A stretch of 10,363 nucleotides of DNA from an uncultured Verrucomicrobiota bacterium (GTDB taxonomy: Bacteria > Verrucomicrobiota > Kiritimatiellia > RFP12 > UBA1067), in NCBI GenBank assembly GCA_945613785.1, contig CALZAJ010000041.1, forward strand, positions 1-10,363, read 5' to 3'. Positions within the stretch are counted from its first letter, which is position 1. Every line of letters starts with the position of its first letter. Made by a program: the position numbers and the translations under genes. This document shows, piece by piece, positions 1 through 7,199 of this stretch. The notes below the pieces were generated by a model that made no database searches, was not told the origin of the DNA, and saw only the letters and a list, made by a program, of their open reading frames with translations.

Positions 1-423
1 AAAGGCCGTCAGCGCCGCCTCGGCGGGAAGAATGCCGTTGCGCACGAGCGGTTCGACGAGAGCGATAAAGCCCGAGGCGTGGCAACCGGGATTGGCGATG
101 CGCTTGGACGCCGCGATTTTCGCACGCTGTCCTTCGAGCTCCGGGAAACCGTAGGCCCAGGCGTCGTTCGTGCGATGCGCGGTCGAGGTGTCGATGATCA
201 CGGTACTCGCGTCGCCAGCCAGCTCCACCGCTTCGATGGCGGCTGCATCGGGCAGGCAAAGGAACGCCACGTCGGCAGATTCGATCGCAGCCTTGCGCGC
301 CGCAGGATCTTTGCGCGTCTCCTCAGGCAACGCGACGACCTCAAGGTCCTGTCGCTCAGCGAGACGTTCACGAATTCTCAAACCGGTCGTGCCGGCCGAA
401 CCGTCGATGAAAACCTTCTTCAT
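1..423 (-). CDS. argC: N-acetyl-gamma-glutamyl-phosphate reductase, type 2 (ArgC), N-terminal part
   Basis: This enzyme reduces N-acetyl-glutamyl-5-phosphate to the semialdehyde with NADPH, the third step of arginine synthesis in the cytoplasm. Only the first 141 codons are present; the reading frame is still open at base 1. The N-terminus MKKVFIDGSAGTTGLRIRER carries the Rossmann nucleotide-binding motif GxxGxxG in the form typical of the shorter type 2 ArgC proteins. ANPGCHASGF holds the catalytic cysteine (Cys114). The ATG at 423 is preceded by GAAAGG at 430-435 with a 6-base spacer. The gene begins 17 bases after the kinase gene stops, with no terminator between, so it probably shares the polysaccharide operon transcript. 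That link is positional; nothing suggests ArgC acts in polysaccharide synthesis. Identity is confident; the type 2 assignment rests on the IDGSAGTTGL motif and the close spacing of motifs. Confidence 0.93.
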   Translation of the reverse strand, partial: MKKVFIDGSAGTTGLRIRERLAERQDLEVVALPEETRKDPAARKAAIESADVAFLCLPDAAAIEAVELAGDASTVIIDTSTAHRTNDAWAYGFPELEGQRAKIAASKRIANPGCHASGFIALVEPLVRNGILPAEAALTAF

Positions 424-440
424 GCGCTGCCTTTCGGACC

Positions 441-2831
441 TCAGTCCTCGTCTGCAAACTCTTCCGTGTCGATCGACGCACGGACGTCAGGCCTGGAGCC
501 CTCCGTCGCGTCGGCGATCCGTTCGTCGTCGTGATCGCTCTTGGAGGTCGACGGCTGATAGCCGTAGCCGTAACCGTAGCGCCGGTGGCTCGTCGGGCTG
601 AAGGCCGAGGCGCTGGAGAGCTCGACATCGTTCACGACCACGCCGAGAATGTTCGCGCCGGCTTCTGTCAGGCTGCGCGAGCAGTACTGGATCGGCTTGA
701 AATGGGTGCGGTCGGGACAGCACATGATGATGACCGAATCGACCATCACGGCGAGCGAGACGACGTCACCGACAACGCCGTACGGCGGGGAGTCGATGAT
801 TACGCGGTCATAGTGGGCGCGGGCCCACTCGAAGAAGTCGGAGACGACGCTCGAACCGAAGATGGTCGACGGCGAAACGCCGTCCGGCGGCAGCGAGCAG
901 ATGACGTCGAGGCCCTTCACGGACGACTGATTGACGAGCGACGCGAAGTCGGGCGTTTTGCCGTCAGCGTTCTGCAACGTATGGGAGAAGCTGCGCTCCA
1001 GCGTCAGGTCGACGCCCCAGACGCGCGCCAGACGGGGACGGCGCATATCGAAGTCGACGTGCAACACGCGCTTGCCGGCCTGAGCATAAGAGATGGCGAT
1101 CGAGGTCGACGTGATCGTCTTGCCTTCGCCCGGCTGCGTCGAGATGACGAGCAGGCAGTGGGACATCGCCTCGTAGCGGGGCGAGTCGAGGAGGTTGCGC
1201 AGACCCGCGACGGCTTCGGAGAACTGGGAGTACTTGTCCTCCATCGCGAACTTTGCGACCTGCTCGCGCTTCTTGCGGCGGACGTGCGGGAAGACCGCGA
1301 GGACCTTGAGCGCCAGTCGGACTTCGATATCGGACAGGTTGACGACCGTATCTTCCAGGTTGTCCAGCACGAGCACGAAGAGGAGACCAAGCACCAGCGA
1401 CACGAAGACGCCGATGCCGAAGATCAGGATCGGCTTGGGCAGGACGGGATGGAAGTCGGCCTTCGCCTCGCGTCCGAGCGAGATGATCTCGTTGTTCGAC
1501 TCGGCCTCGAGACGGGCCTTGTTCTCGTCGATGGAGAGCTCCTTGAGCACGTCGTTGGCGACCTTGGACTCGTCCTCGAGAATGCTCAGACCGGACTCCG
1601 CGAGCAAGATGCGCTGCTCGAGCGAGACGAGCTCGCTCTTCAAGTCCTCACGCTTCTGGCGGAGGTTCGCGAGCTGGTTGCGCGCGACCGTGAGCGTCGA
1701 ACGGCAGGTCTGCAACGCGCGGGCCGTGGCATCGAGGAAGCGCTTCTTGGCCATCTCGAGCTCCTTGGCCTTCGCCACGACGTCGGGATGGTTCTCCGTG
1801 TAGGAGAGCTGCAGCTTGGCGTACTCACCGGACGCGTCGAGGAACGCACGGTACTCCGTCGCGATCTCCTGGGCGCGCTGAGCACCCGTCGGCAACGAGC
1901 CGAAGCTCTCGGGATCGGTCTGGACGGCGGAGAGAGCCTTCTCCCATTCGACGAGCTGGGTTTCCTCGGTCTCGAGACCCAGGATGTCGGCCGTCGTCTT
2001 CAGAAGCGCCTGCTGAACCGTATCGCGCGACGAGCGAAGGTTATCGACCTTGTTGGCCGTACGGAAATCCACGATCTGCTTGGCCAGCGATTCGACCTCG
2101 CGGCGCTTCTTCTCCACATTGGCGTGGATCTGGCTCACGAAGCGATCGCACCGAATCTTGTTAATCTCGTCCGTATAGCTTTCAATGGCCTTCGCATAGG
2201 CGTTCGCCAGGTCCGCGGCAATCTGCGGATCGTGCGAACGGACCGTGATCGTGATGTTACGGGAGTTGCGCTGGAGCTCGATGACCGAATCCACGAGGGA
2301 GCTCGTCAGGTCCTCGTCCGTCACCGCGGACGTCGGATGATCCGTGTGATACTCCTGGATGATCATCGCCAGGATCTTGTCGGACCGCCACTCGGAAAGA
2401 CGCGTGTTGAAGATTTCCGCGTAGTCGCGTCCGTAATCGATCAGGGCCTGATCAAGGGCGCTGTTCGCGCGACCGGAGGCATGACGGATGTCCATCGTGA
2501 ATTCGCTGCGCGACTCGAACACCGTCGGAGACACGCGATAGACGGTAAAGGCGACGATCACACCCAGCAGCAGGAAGACGAAGACCGAGAGCCAACGCTG
2601 CGAGATCACGCGCAGGATGCGCCCGACCGTGATCGTACCGACAAGCGAGCTCTCCTCGCCCGGCTGGCCGGCGCCGCCGTAGGAGCCGTAGGAACCGTAC
2701 GCGCCGTAGGCGCCATAAGCACGGTTTGATCCGTAATACATCGGGGCCTTGCCACCGTACATCGGCTGGCCGCCGCCGTAGTACATCGGATGACCCTTGC
2801 CACTCCCGTAATAAAGGGGTTTGTCTGCCAT
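441..2831 (-). CDS. Wzc/GumC-like polysaccharide co-polymerase fused to BY-type tyrosine autokinase
   Basis: 796-residue inner-membrane protein that would set polysaccharide chain length and couple polymerisation to export. Order of parts: a cytoplasmic Tyr/Gly-rich leader (1-60), TM1 (about 81-98), a Wzz domain and long periplasmic helical region (about 100-455), a proline-rich segment (HPVLPKP) before TM2 (about 467-489), then a BY-kinase. The kinase has Walker A PGEGKT (Lys571), Walker A' VDFDMRRP (Asp593, Asp595), Walker B VIIDSPP (Asp680) and a tyrosine cluster YGYGYGY (752-758) like the autophosphorylated tails of Wzc proteins. The tail continues for about 38 acidic residues. The usual ExxRxxR oligomerisation motif reads EAVAGLR, lacking the first Arg. 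Start: the ATG at 2831 overlaps the upstream TGA by one base (TGATG), with CAGG upstream; an in-frame TTG at 2834 is less likely. The N-terminal extension is unusual for the family. Family assignment is firm; the polymer is unknown. Confidence 0.93.
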   Translation of the reverse strand: MADKPLYYGSGKGHPMYYGGGQPMYGGKAPMYYGSNRAYGAYGAYGSYGSYGGAGQPGEESSLVGTITVGRILRVISQRWLSVFVFLLLGVIVAFTVYRVSPTVFESRSEFTMDIRHASGRANSALDQALIDYGRDYAEIFNTRLSEWRSDKILAMIIQEYHTDHPTSAVTDEDLTSSLVDSVIELQRNSRNITITVRSHDPQIAADLANAYAKAIESYTDEINKIRCDRFVSQIHANVEKKRREVESLAKQIVDFRTANKVDNLRSSRDTVQQALLKTTADILGLETEETQLVEWEKALSAVQTDPESFGSLPTGAQRAQEIATEYRAFLDASGEYAKLQLSYTENHPDVVAKAKELEMAKKRFLDATARALQTCRSTLTVARNQLANLRQKREDLKSELVSLEQRILLAESGLSILEDESKVANDVLKELSIDENKARLEAESNNEIISLGREAKADFHPVLPKPILIFGIGVFVSLVLGLLFVLVLDNLEDTVVNLSDIEVRLALKVLAVFPHVRRKKREQVAKFAMEDKYSQFSEAVAGLRNLLDSPRYEAMSHCLLVISTQPGEGKTITSTSIAISYAQAGKRVLHVDFDMRRPRLARVWGVDLTLERSFSHTLQNADGKTPDFASLVNQSSVKGLDVICSLPPDGVSPSTIFGSSVVSDFFEWARAHYDRVIIDSPPYGVVGDVVSLAVMVDSVIIMCCPDRTHFKPIQYCSRSLTEAGANILGVVVNDVELSSASAFSPTSHRRYGYGYGYQPSTSKSDHDDERIADATEGSRPDVRASIDTEEFADED
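2673..2813 (-). repeat. Tyr/Gly-rich coding repeat at the N-terminus of the tyrosine kinase
   Basis: This stretch encodes the first ~53 residues of the kinase. It has two repeat types: three loose copies of PM-Y(Y)-G (HPMYYGGG, QPMYGGK, APMYYGSN), then five copies of a tripeptide AYG or SYG in a 9-base period at 2673-2720. Twelve tyrosines lie within the first 51 residues. Codons vary between copies, so the repeat seems kept at protein level and is not a recent DNA duplication. In Wzz-type proteins this end is cytoplasmic, the same side as the kinase domain. Confidence 0.85.
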
Positions 2832-4252
2832 CAATTACCTGCTTTCAGCTTAACGTCCTCTTTCTTCGCCTTCGCCACGGGGACCGGGAAGAAGCTGGCC
2901 GCGATTGCCATTTGGCCGGCCAGGGCCAACATCACGTCCACTCTCAGAAAAGACGTGTCGATAAAAGTCTCTGCCACGATCACCAGACAGGCGACCGGTC
3001 CTAGCACGCAAGCTGGGAAGAAGAAGTCCTTGCCCAGGGCTGCGATCAGACGACGGATGAACGTCCAGCACAGGAACGCAAGCACTAGCGCCAAAGCCAG
3101 CGCACCGACAATGCCGCGCTCGACCAACAGGTACCACCAGCCGTTCAGCGGCGTGAGCTGACCAGCCTTCAGGACGGACCAGTCTTCCGGCGCAGCGTTG
3201 AAGCGGACGTCGAGCGCGAAGGAGCCGATGCCCGTGCCCATCCAACGGTTTTCCTCCCAGACCTTGGAGGAGATCGAGGAGAGAAGATCGCGCGTCTCGG
3301 CAAAGCCGTCCGCAAAGCACTTGTCAAAATCTCCCGACAGAACCGGCAGACGCGCGGCATTGACCTCGTCAGAGGAAAGCCACATCACGCACAGCACCGG
3401 GATGAGGACGGACACCACCAGCGAAGCCGCGCACTTGAACGCCGTGCTGCCGCCAAGGAAGAACCCGGAATAGGCCAGCGCGGCGATCAACAGGAGCAGA
3501 CCCGCCGCCAGGAACGCCATCGTCACCACCACCGGCGAGAAGAAATAGAGACCCGTAGCCGTTCCGCCAATGGAGAGCGCAAAGAGAATCAGCAGCTTGT
3601 TCCAACGACATTCGAACACGCCGGGAAGCACCGCCACCGCAGCCAGAAAATGAAGGCCGAAGGCCGCACCGACATAAGACGCATTGGTCAACACGCACTT
3701 TGTCGCCGCCTGAATCGCCAGATGCTCTTCCTTCAGAAGAACGGCTCCGACAATCGCCGCCAGGCCCGCCAGCGAGGAGGAGGTGAAAAGATAGGACATG
3801 CGCGCGGCCTTGCCGAGAGCATGGCGGCATCCCGCCAACAAAACGGTCGCGGCCAGCGCGATTGAGAACGGAAGGAAACCCGCATCCTTGACACTGCCAG
3901 GGAAAATCGCCACGTGAGGCGAGCGAATGGACCAAAGCTCCTTCTCGAGATCGTACGCGGTGCCTACGCCCGTGTTAGCCCAGCGCAGACCCGCGAACAA
4001 CGTCAGCGCCACCATGACCCAGAAAAGCGGATCATGGAGAATCGCACCCATAACACGGAACCGGGCGTCATGCAACATCTCGCCCGCACGACGCGACGGC
4101 TCCATCACCAACCAGATCGCCGCGAACAACGACAGCCAGAGTTCGACCGTGGCAATCGTCGAGGCGGCGAAATGTGGGAATAGGAAGAGCGGCGCCACCG
4201 CCAAGAAGGCAAGGTGCGCCGCCAATCCGTATTTCGAAATCAGCTTCTGCAC
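2831..4252 (-). CDS. Wzy/WaaL-type O-antigen polymerase or ligase family membrane protein
   Basis: 473 residues, strongly hydrophobic, with about 11-12 predicted membrane segments (for example 9-28, 33-50, 75-90, 125-142, 160-175, 195-212, 218-238, 240-267, 275-292, 378-398, 410-428, 436-454). One large extracytoplasmic loop (about 293-377) comes late in the chain, the layout of Wzy polymerases and WaaL ligases. The loop contains RWMGTGIGSFALD, matching the family's GxGxGxF stretch, and ends in NGWWYLLVERGIVGA, matching the usual HNxxLxxxxExGxxG. The His usually found there is absent. The start is GTG at 4252, one base after the beta-barrel stop; a stop codon lies just upstream in frame and there is no good SD, so reinitiation after the upstream gene is likely. 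Its place between the barrel and the Wzc-like gene favours a repeat-unit polymerase over a lipid A-core ligase. The tail is lysine-rich and probably cytoplasmic. Fold family is fairly sure; exact activity is inferred. Confidence 0.8.
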   Translation of the reverse strand: MQKLISKYGLAAHLAFLAVAPLFLFPHFAASTIATVELWLSLFAAIWLVMEPSRRAGEMLHDARFRVMGAILHDPLFWVMVALTLFAGLRWANTGVGTAYDLEKELWSIRSPHVAIFPGSVKDAGFLPFSIALAATVLLAGCRHALGKAARMSYLFTSSSLAGLAAIVGAVLLKEEHLAIQAATKCVLTNASYVGAAFGLHFLAAVAVLPGVFECRWNKLLILFALSIGGTATGLYFFSPVVVTMAFLAAGLLLLIAALAYSGFFLGGSTAFKCAASLVVSVLIPVLCVMWLSSDEVNAARLPVLSGDFDKCFADGFAETRDLLSSISSKVWEENRWMGTGIGSFALDVRFNAAPEDWSVLKAGQLTPLNGWWYLLVERGIVGALALALVLAFLCWTFIRRLIAALGKDFFFPACVLGPVACLVIVAETFIDTSFLRVDVMLALAGQMAIAASFFPVPVAKAKKEDVKLKAGN

Positions 4253-4253
4253 T

Positions 4254-5519
4254 TTAGTAGGTCAAGCGCACGCCGACCGTGCCGCGGAAGCGATCGTAGT
4301 CATACTCGTGACCACGGGCGCCGCCACCGCTGGTCTCTTCGGTCTGGTACTCAACGCTGCCAAAGAGCTGAGCATAACGGTTCAGCGTGTAGTTGATACC
4401 GACGCGAGCCGTCCAAATCGTCTCATCGTAGTCATCCTCTTCGTACTCGCTGTACTCGTGGGACTCGTTACGGAAGGAGAGGTCGGCCGTCGCGCTGAGC
4501 TTGCCAGGGATGAACGTCTTGCCAACGCCGAGGCTGATCGTATTAACCTTGAGACAGTTGCCGTACTCACGTTCCGATGGCTGATAGTAGCTCGCCGCGA
4601 GGAGCATGAGGTGGAGGGTGTCGTCGACAGCCCACTTGGCGGACGCCTGGTAAGTGAAGCCATTGCAGTCCTTCACGCCCTCGCCGTACTCGAAGCGGCT
4701 CCAGCCACCGAGGACACGGTAGGTGATTCGCTCGGTCGCACGCGTCGCGAGACCCGCCATGACGGAATAGCCCTTGGAATCGCTGCGGATGGACTTGCCA
4801 CGGGTATCCGTCTGACGGAGGTCGTGATCATAGTCATTGTCCTGCGTGTACCACTGGTAGTTCGCGTGGAGGATGAAGTCCGTCCACTTCGAAGGAGCCC
4901 AGCCGATTTCACCGCCGGCGACCGCACGCTTCCAGCCGTAGAGCCACGCGTACTTGTCGACGTTGTTATCGTAGTCGAGGAGGTAGTAGTTACCCATCAG
5001 CGCGGCATGCATCGTCTCGTTGATGCGACGCTCGAGAATCGCGTCCGCCTTGAATTCCTTGCGGTCACGACCAATGCCACGACCGTTGTGGTTCGACATA
5101 TCGTCGTCCTGGGCAATCTGCTGGAACTGCTCGGAGAGCTGGAGACGCCAGCCCTTCTCGTTCGGCGCGGAGTTCATCCAGTTGAGCTTGAGGTTCTCAC
5201 CGAAGCTCGACTGGTTCAGCTGCGTCGTGTAGCGGTTGTAGGCGTGATACTGATACCACGCGGCGCCCTGGATATCCCAGTTGCCGCCGAGGTAGCGCGC
5301 GGTCATGCCCGGGTTGACAATCCACTGCGAACCGGCCTTGGAGTGCTTCATCGAGTCAACGTTCGAGTCGTACGTGTAGGAAAGGGAGACGTACGGCTTG
5401 AGCGTGAGACGCGGACCAATCTGGATGCCGGAAGGACCATCCATCTCACCGGAGACACCAGCCGACGCGAGCGTCGCCGCGGCCGCCGTGAAGGACAGGA
5501 TAAAAAACTTGGAGTTCAT
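4254..5519 (-). CDS. Outer-membrane beta-barrel protein of the polysaccharide operon
   Basis: 421 residues with a signal peptide (MNSKFFILSFTAAAATLASA, cleavage likely after Ala20). The mature chain alternates polar and hydrophobic residues with many Tyr and Trp, as in transmembrane beta-strands, linked by Asp/Asn/Gly-rich loops (for example 136-154, 226-248, 353-367). It ends GTVGVRLTY, with a terminal aromatic residue as in the beta-signal read by the BAM assembly machine. Length suits 16-18 strands. It resembles the putative beta-barrel porin proteins found in exopolysaccharide clusters, and together with the short OPX lipoprotein may form the exit pore. Two cysteines only (Cys285, Cys322), which could form a disulfide outside the cytoplasm. 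The ATG at 5519 has AGGAAAGG at 5532-5539 but with a long 12-base spacer. It follows the cysteine-tailed protein by 23 bases. The barrel is confident; the export role is inferred from neighbours. Confidence 0.85.
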   Translation of the reverse strand: MNSKFFILSFTAAAATLASAGVSGEMDGPSGIQIGPRLTLKPYVSLSYTYDSNVDSMKHSKAGSQWIVNPGMTARYLGGNWDIQGAAWYQYHAYNRYTTQLNQSSFGENLKLNWMNSAPNEKGWRLQLSEQFQQIAQDDDMSNHNGRGIGRDRKEFKADAILERRINETMHAALMGNYYLLDYDNNVDKYAWLYGWKRAVAGGEIGWAPSKWTDFILHANYQWYTQDNDYDHDLRQTDTRGKSIRSDSKGYSVMAGLATRATERITYRVLGGWSRFEYGEGVKDCNGFTYQASAKWAVDDTLHLMLLAASYYQPSEREYGNCLKVNTISLGVGKTFIPGKLSATADLSFRNESHEYSEYEEDDYDETIWTARVGINYTLNRYAQLFGSVEYQTEETSGGGARGHEYDYDRFRGTVGVRLTY

Positions 5520-5542
5520 GACTTTATCAATCCTTTCCTAGA

Positions 5543-6502
5543 TCACTTGCAGATCCACTGGCAGTTATAGCCGCCCGGTTCGCAGACATAGTCGCAGTCC
5601 TCTTCCGGCTTCTCGCCACGACGATAGCCGCCGTAGTACTTGTTCTCCTTGTTGAGGGAGCGAGGAACACGGGTCAGACCTGCATCATCCGAGAACATCG
5701 CCATGCCACCGAGGCCGCCGGAACCAGAGCCGACGCAGGACATGAACTCCGTGCCAACATTGCCGAGGTCGGCCAAGAGCGCCTGGGTCGTCATCAGACC
5801 GGAGATCGCAAGGACCGCACCGACATTCGGAGCAGAGCCAGCATCGCTCGCACCCAGCATCGGCTCGTAGTTCTTGTCGTTGAGAGCCGGCGGGATCCAC
5901 TCGTCCTTCGCATACTTGATCGCATTCGCATCGGTCATGTTCGCGACCAGCTTGTCCGCGAGGTCGGCCGGCGTGCCGTTGGAAGCGCGGAGGAACATGA
6001 GAGCCGCGAAAGTGTCACGGACGCCCGCGTTGTCGGCGGACGCATCACGCGCCTGAATCGCCTTCATCGTGTCGGTCGCGACCTTCTCAAACTGCGCGTC
6101 GGAGAGGGGCTTGGACGGATCGGCGGAACGGTTGAAGAGATCGGCCGCGAAACGCTCGTTGATGACCGTCAGGGCTTCCGGCGGGACCGTCGCAAAGGTC
6201 TCGGCGAGAAGCGCGGTCAGGTTGTCCTTCTTCGCACTCTTGAGCGCGGCGCTGTTCACCGCGAGAAACTTGGCCGCGTTCTCAGTCGGGGAACCGGGCT
6301 GCTTCGCAATCGCTGCGTTCACCTTCGAGAGGAACTTGACCTGGTCGGCGGCGCTGAGCTGCTTCATGACCGAAGCCATCGTATCGGCGCTTTCAGCCGC
6401 CTCGGCAATCTGAACGCTCGCATCAGCGTACGAGATTGTCTTGTCCTGCGCCATCGCCATCGTGACGAGCGCCGCAACACCAATCACCATCAGTTTCTTC
6501 AT
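5543..6502 (-). CDS. Secreted alanine-rich protein of unknown function with a four-cysteine C-terminal tail
   Basis: 319 residues; I do not recognise a family. A clear signal peptide (MKKLMVIGVAALVTMAMA, cleavage before Gln19) sends it to the periplasm or beyond. Residues 20-250 are Ala-rich and look all-helical, with several amphipathic helices. A Gly/Ser-rich segment follows (257-266), then a polar tail with KYYGGYRRGEKPEED and a final CDYVCEPGGYNCQWICK. That end has the pattern C-x3-C-x6-C-x3-C-K (Cys303, 307, 314, 318); the only other cysteine is Cys256. The start at 6502 is chosen over an upstream in-frame ATG at 6568 because it has a strong SD (GGAAAGGGG, 5 bases away), and a signal peptide begins exactly there; the longer version would overlap the OPX gene. 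Lying between the OPX and barrel genes, it may be an accessory part of the export machine. The function is not known. Confidence 0.85.
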   Translation of the reverse strand: MKKLMVIGVAALVTMAMAQDKTISYADASVQIAEAAESADTMASVMKQLSAADQVKFLSKVNAAIAKQPGSPTENAAKFLAVNSAALKSAKKDNLTALLAETFATVPPEALTVINERFAADLFNRSADPSKPLSDAQFEKVATDTMKAIQARDASADNAGVRDTFAALMFLRASNGTPADLADKLVANMTDANAIKYAKDEWIPPALNDKNYEPMLGASDAGSAPNVGAVLAISGLMTTQALLADLGNVGTEFMSCVGSGSGGLGGMAMFSDDAGLTRVPRSLNKENKYYGGYRRGEKPEEDCDYVCEPGGYNCQWICK

Positions 6503-6507
6503 TTTGA

Positions 6508-6516
6508 CCCCTTTCC
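6508..6516 (-). promoter_or_regulatory. Strong Shine-Dalgarno site that fixes the start of the cysteine-tailed protein
   Basis: Read on the minus strand this is GGAAAGGGG, five bases before the ATG at 6502. It lies in the 25-base gap after the OPX stop codon. It rules in the 6502 start over the longer open frame from 6568. Confidence 0.85.
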
Positions 6517-6527
6517 AGATAAATCGA

Positions 6528-7199
6528 TTAGTACCACGAGACGGGAACCCACACGACATCGCCCGCACGCAGCGCGATGTCCTTGCTGATCAGACCCTTC
6601 TCACCAATTTCATTCAAGTCCACAATCGTGCGCGTCTTCGTGCCGTCCTTGCCGCAGCTCGTCACGCGGATCTTCGACTTGTTGGCGAACGGCTTGACGC
6701 CGCCAGCCAACTGAAGCACCTTCGTCACCGTCAGATCCTGCGTCGGCGGCATGTTCACGGGACCCGGCATCACGACCTCGCCGAGAACCGTCACCGTGCC
6801 CCACGGACTCACGCCCGTCTTCACGTCGAATTCGCCGAAGTTGACCGTCACCTGCGGATCCCTGATGTAGACCTGATAGCACTTGATCAGCTTCTGCTTG
6901 AGCGCATCAAGCGTGAGGCCCTCGCAGAGAACCGGTTCCTTGAGCAGATAGGGAAGCGTGATCTCGCCCTTCTGATCGACCTGCGCCTTCATCACCACAG
7001 GCTGCGTGGAGCCCGCGCCAATCTGCACAATGACAATCACGCCCGTACGCACCCGCGGCACGGGATCAATCCACACGGCGCCTTCTGCCGCCATGTCGAC
7101 CGACTCCTCCGAAGAGAGGAGCTGTGAAATGGTTTCACACCCGCACATGCAGAAGCAAGCGAGCGCAAAGGCCATGAACCTAAGAGACAATTTACCCAT
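6528..7199 (-). CDS. Short OPX (Wza/GumB-like) polysaccharide export lipoprotein
   Basis: 223 residues. The N-terminus MGKLSLRFMAFALACFCMCGC has a basic start, a hydrophobic core and a lipobox-like MCGC with Cys21 as likely lipid anchor; alternating cysteines at 15, 17, 19 and 21 make the site less certain. A polysaccharide export (PES) domain spans about 44-121, including ITLPYL and the RDPQVTVNF strand. One SLBB domain follows from about 132 (VTVLGEVVMPGPVNMPP, VLQLAGGV) and the protein ends AGDVVWVPVSWY. Wza-type proteins of about 380 residues have extra SLBB-like domains and a C-terminal amphipathic helix that makes the outer-membrane pore; both are absent here, so a separate pore such as the beta-barrel at 4254-5519 is needed. 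The ATG at 7211 overlaps the promoter -10 box, so the ATG at 7199 is chosen. It has no SD and lies 3-4 bases from the predicted transcript start. First gene of the polysaccharide operon. Confidence 0.88.
   Translation of the reverse strand: MGKLSLRFMAFALACFCMCGCETISQLLSSEESVDMAAEGAVWIDPVPRVRTGVIVIVQIGAGSTQPVVMKAQVDQKGEITLPYLLKEPVLCEGLTLDALKQKLIKCYQVYIRDPQVTVNFGEFDVKTGVSPWGTVTVLGEVVMPGPVNMPPTQDLTVTKVLQLAGGVKPFANKSKIRVTSCGKDGTKTRTIVDLNEIGEKGLISKDIALRAGDVVWVPVSWY

Noticed and set aside
531..2729. Long plus-strand open frame (732 codons) opposite the tyrosine kinase
   Set aside because: It is antisense to a gene with clear Wzz and kinase motifs and is rich in Arg, Asp, Glu and Leu without any domain; a codon-bias shadow.
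2832..2834. TTG start one codon upstream for the kinase
   Set aside because: The adjacent ATG in a TGATG overlap with the upstream gene is a better and common coupled start.
3927..5570. Plus-strand open frame (547 codons) opposite the beta-barrel and polymerase genes
   Set aside because: It crosses two well supported minus-strand genes, lacks a recognisable domain or SD and has shadow-type composition.
6503..6568. Longer start of the cysteine-tailed protein at 6568
   Set aside because: It would overlap the OPX gene and bury the signal peptide; the 6502 start has a strong SD.
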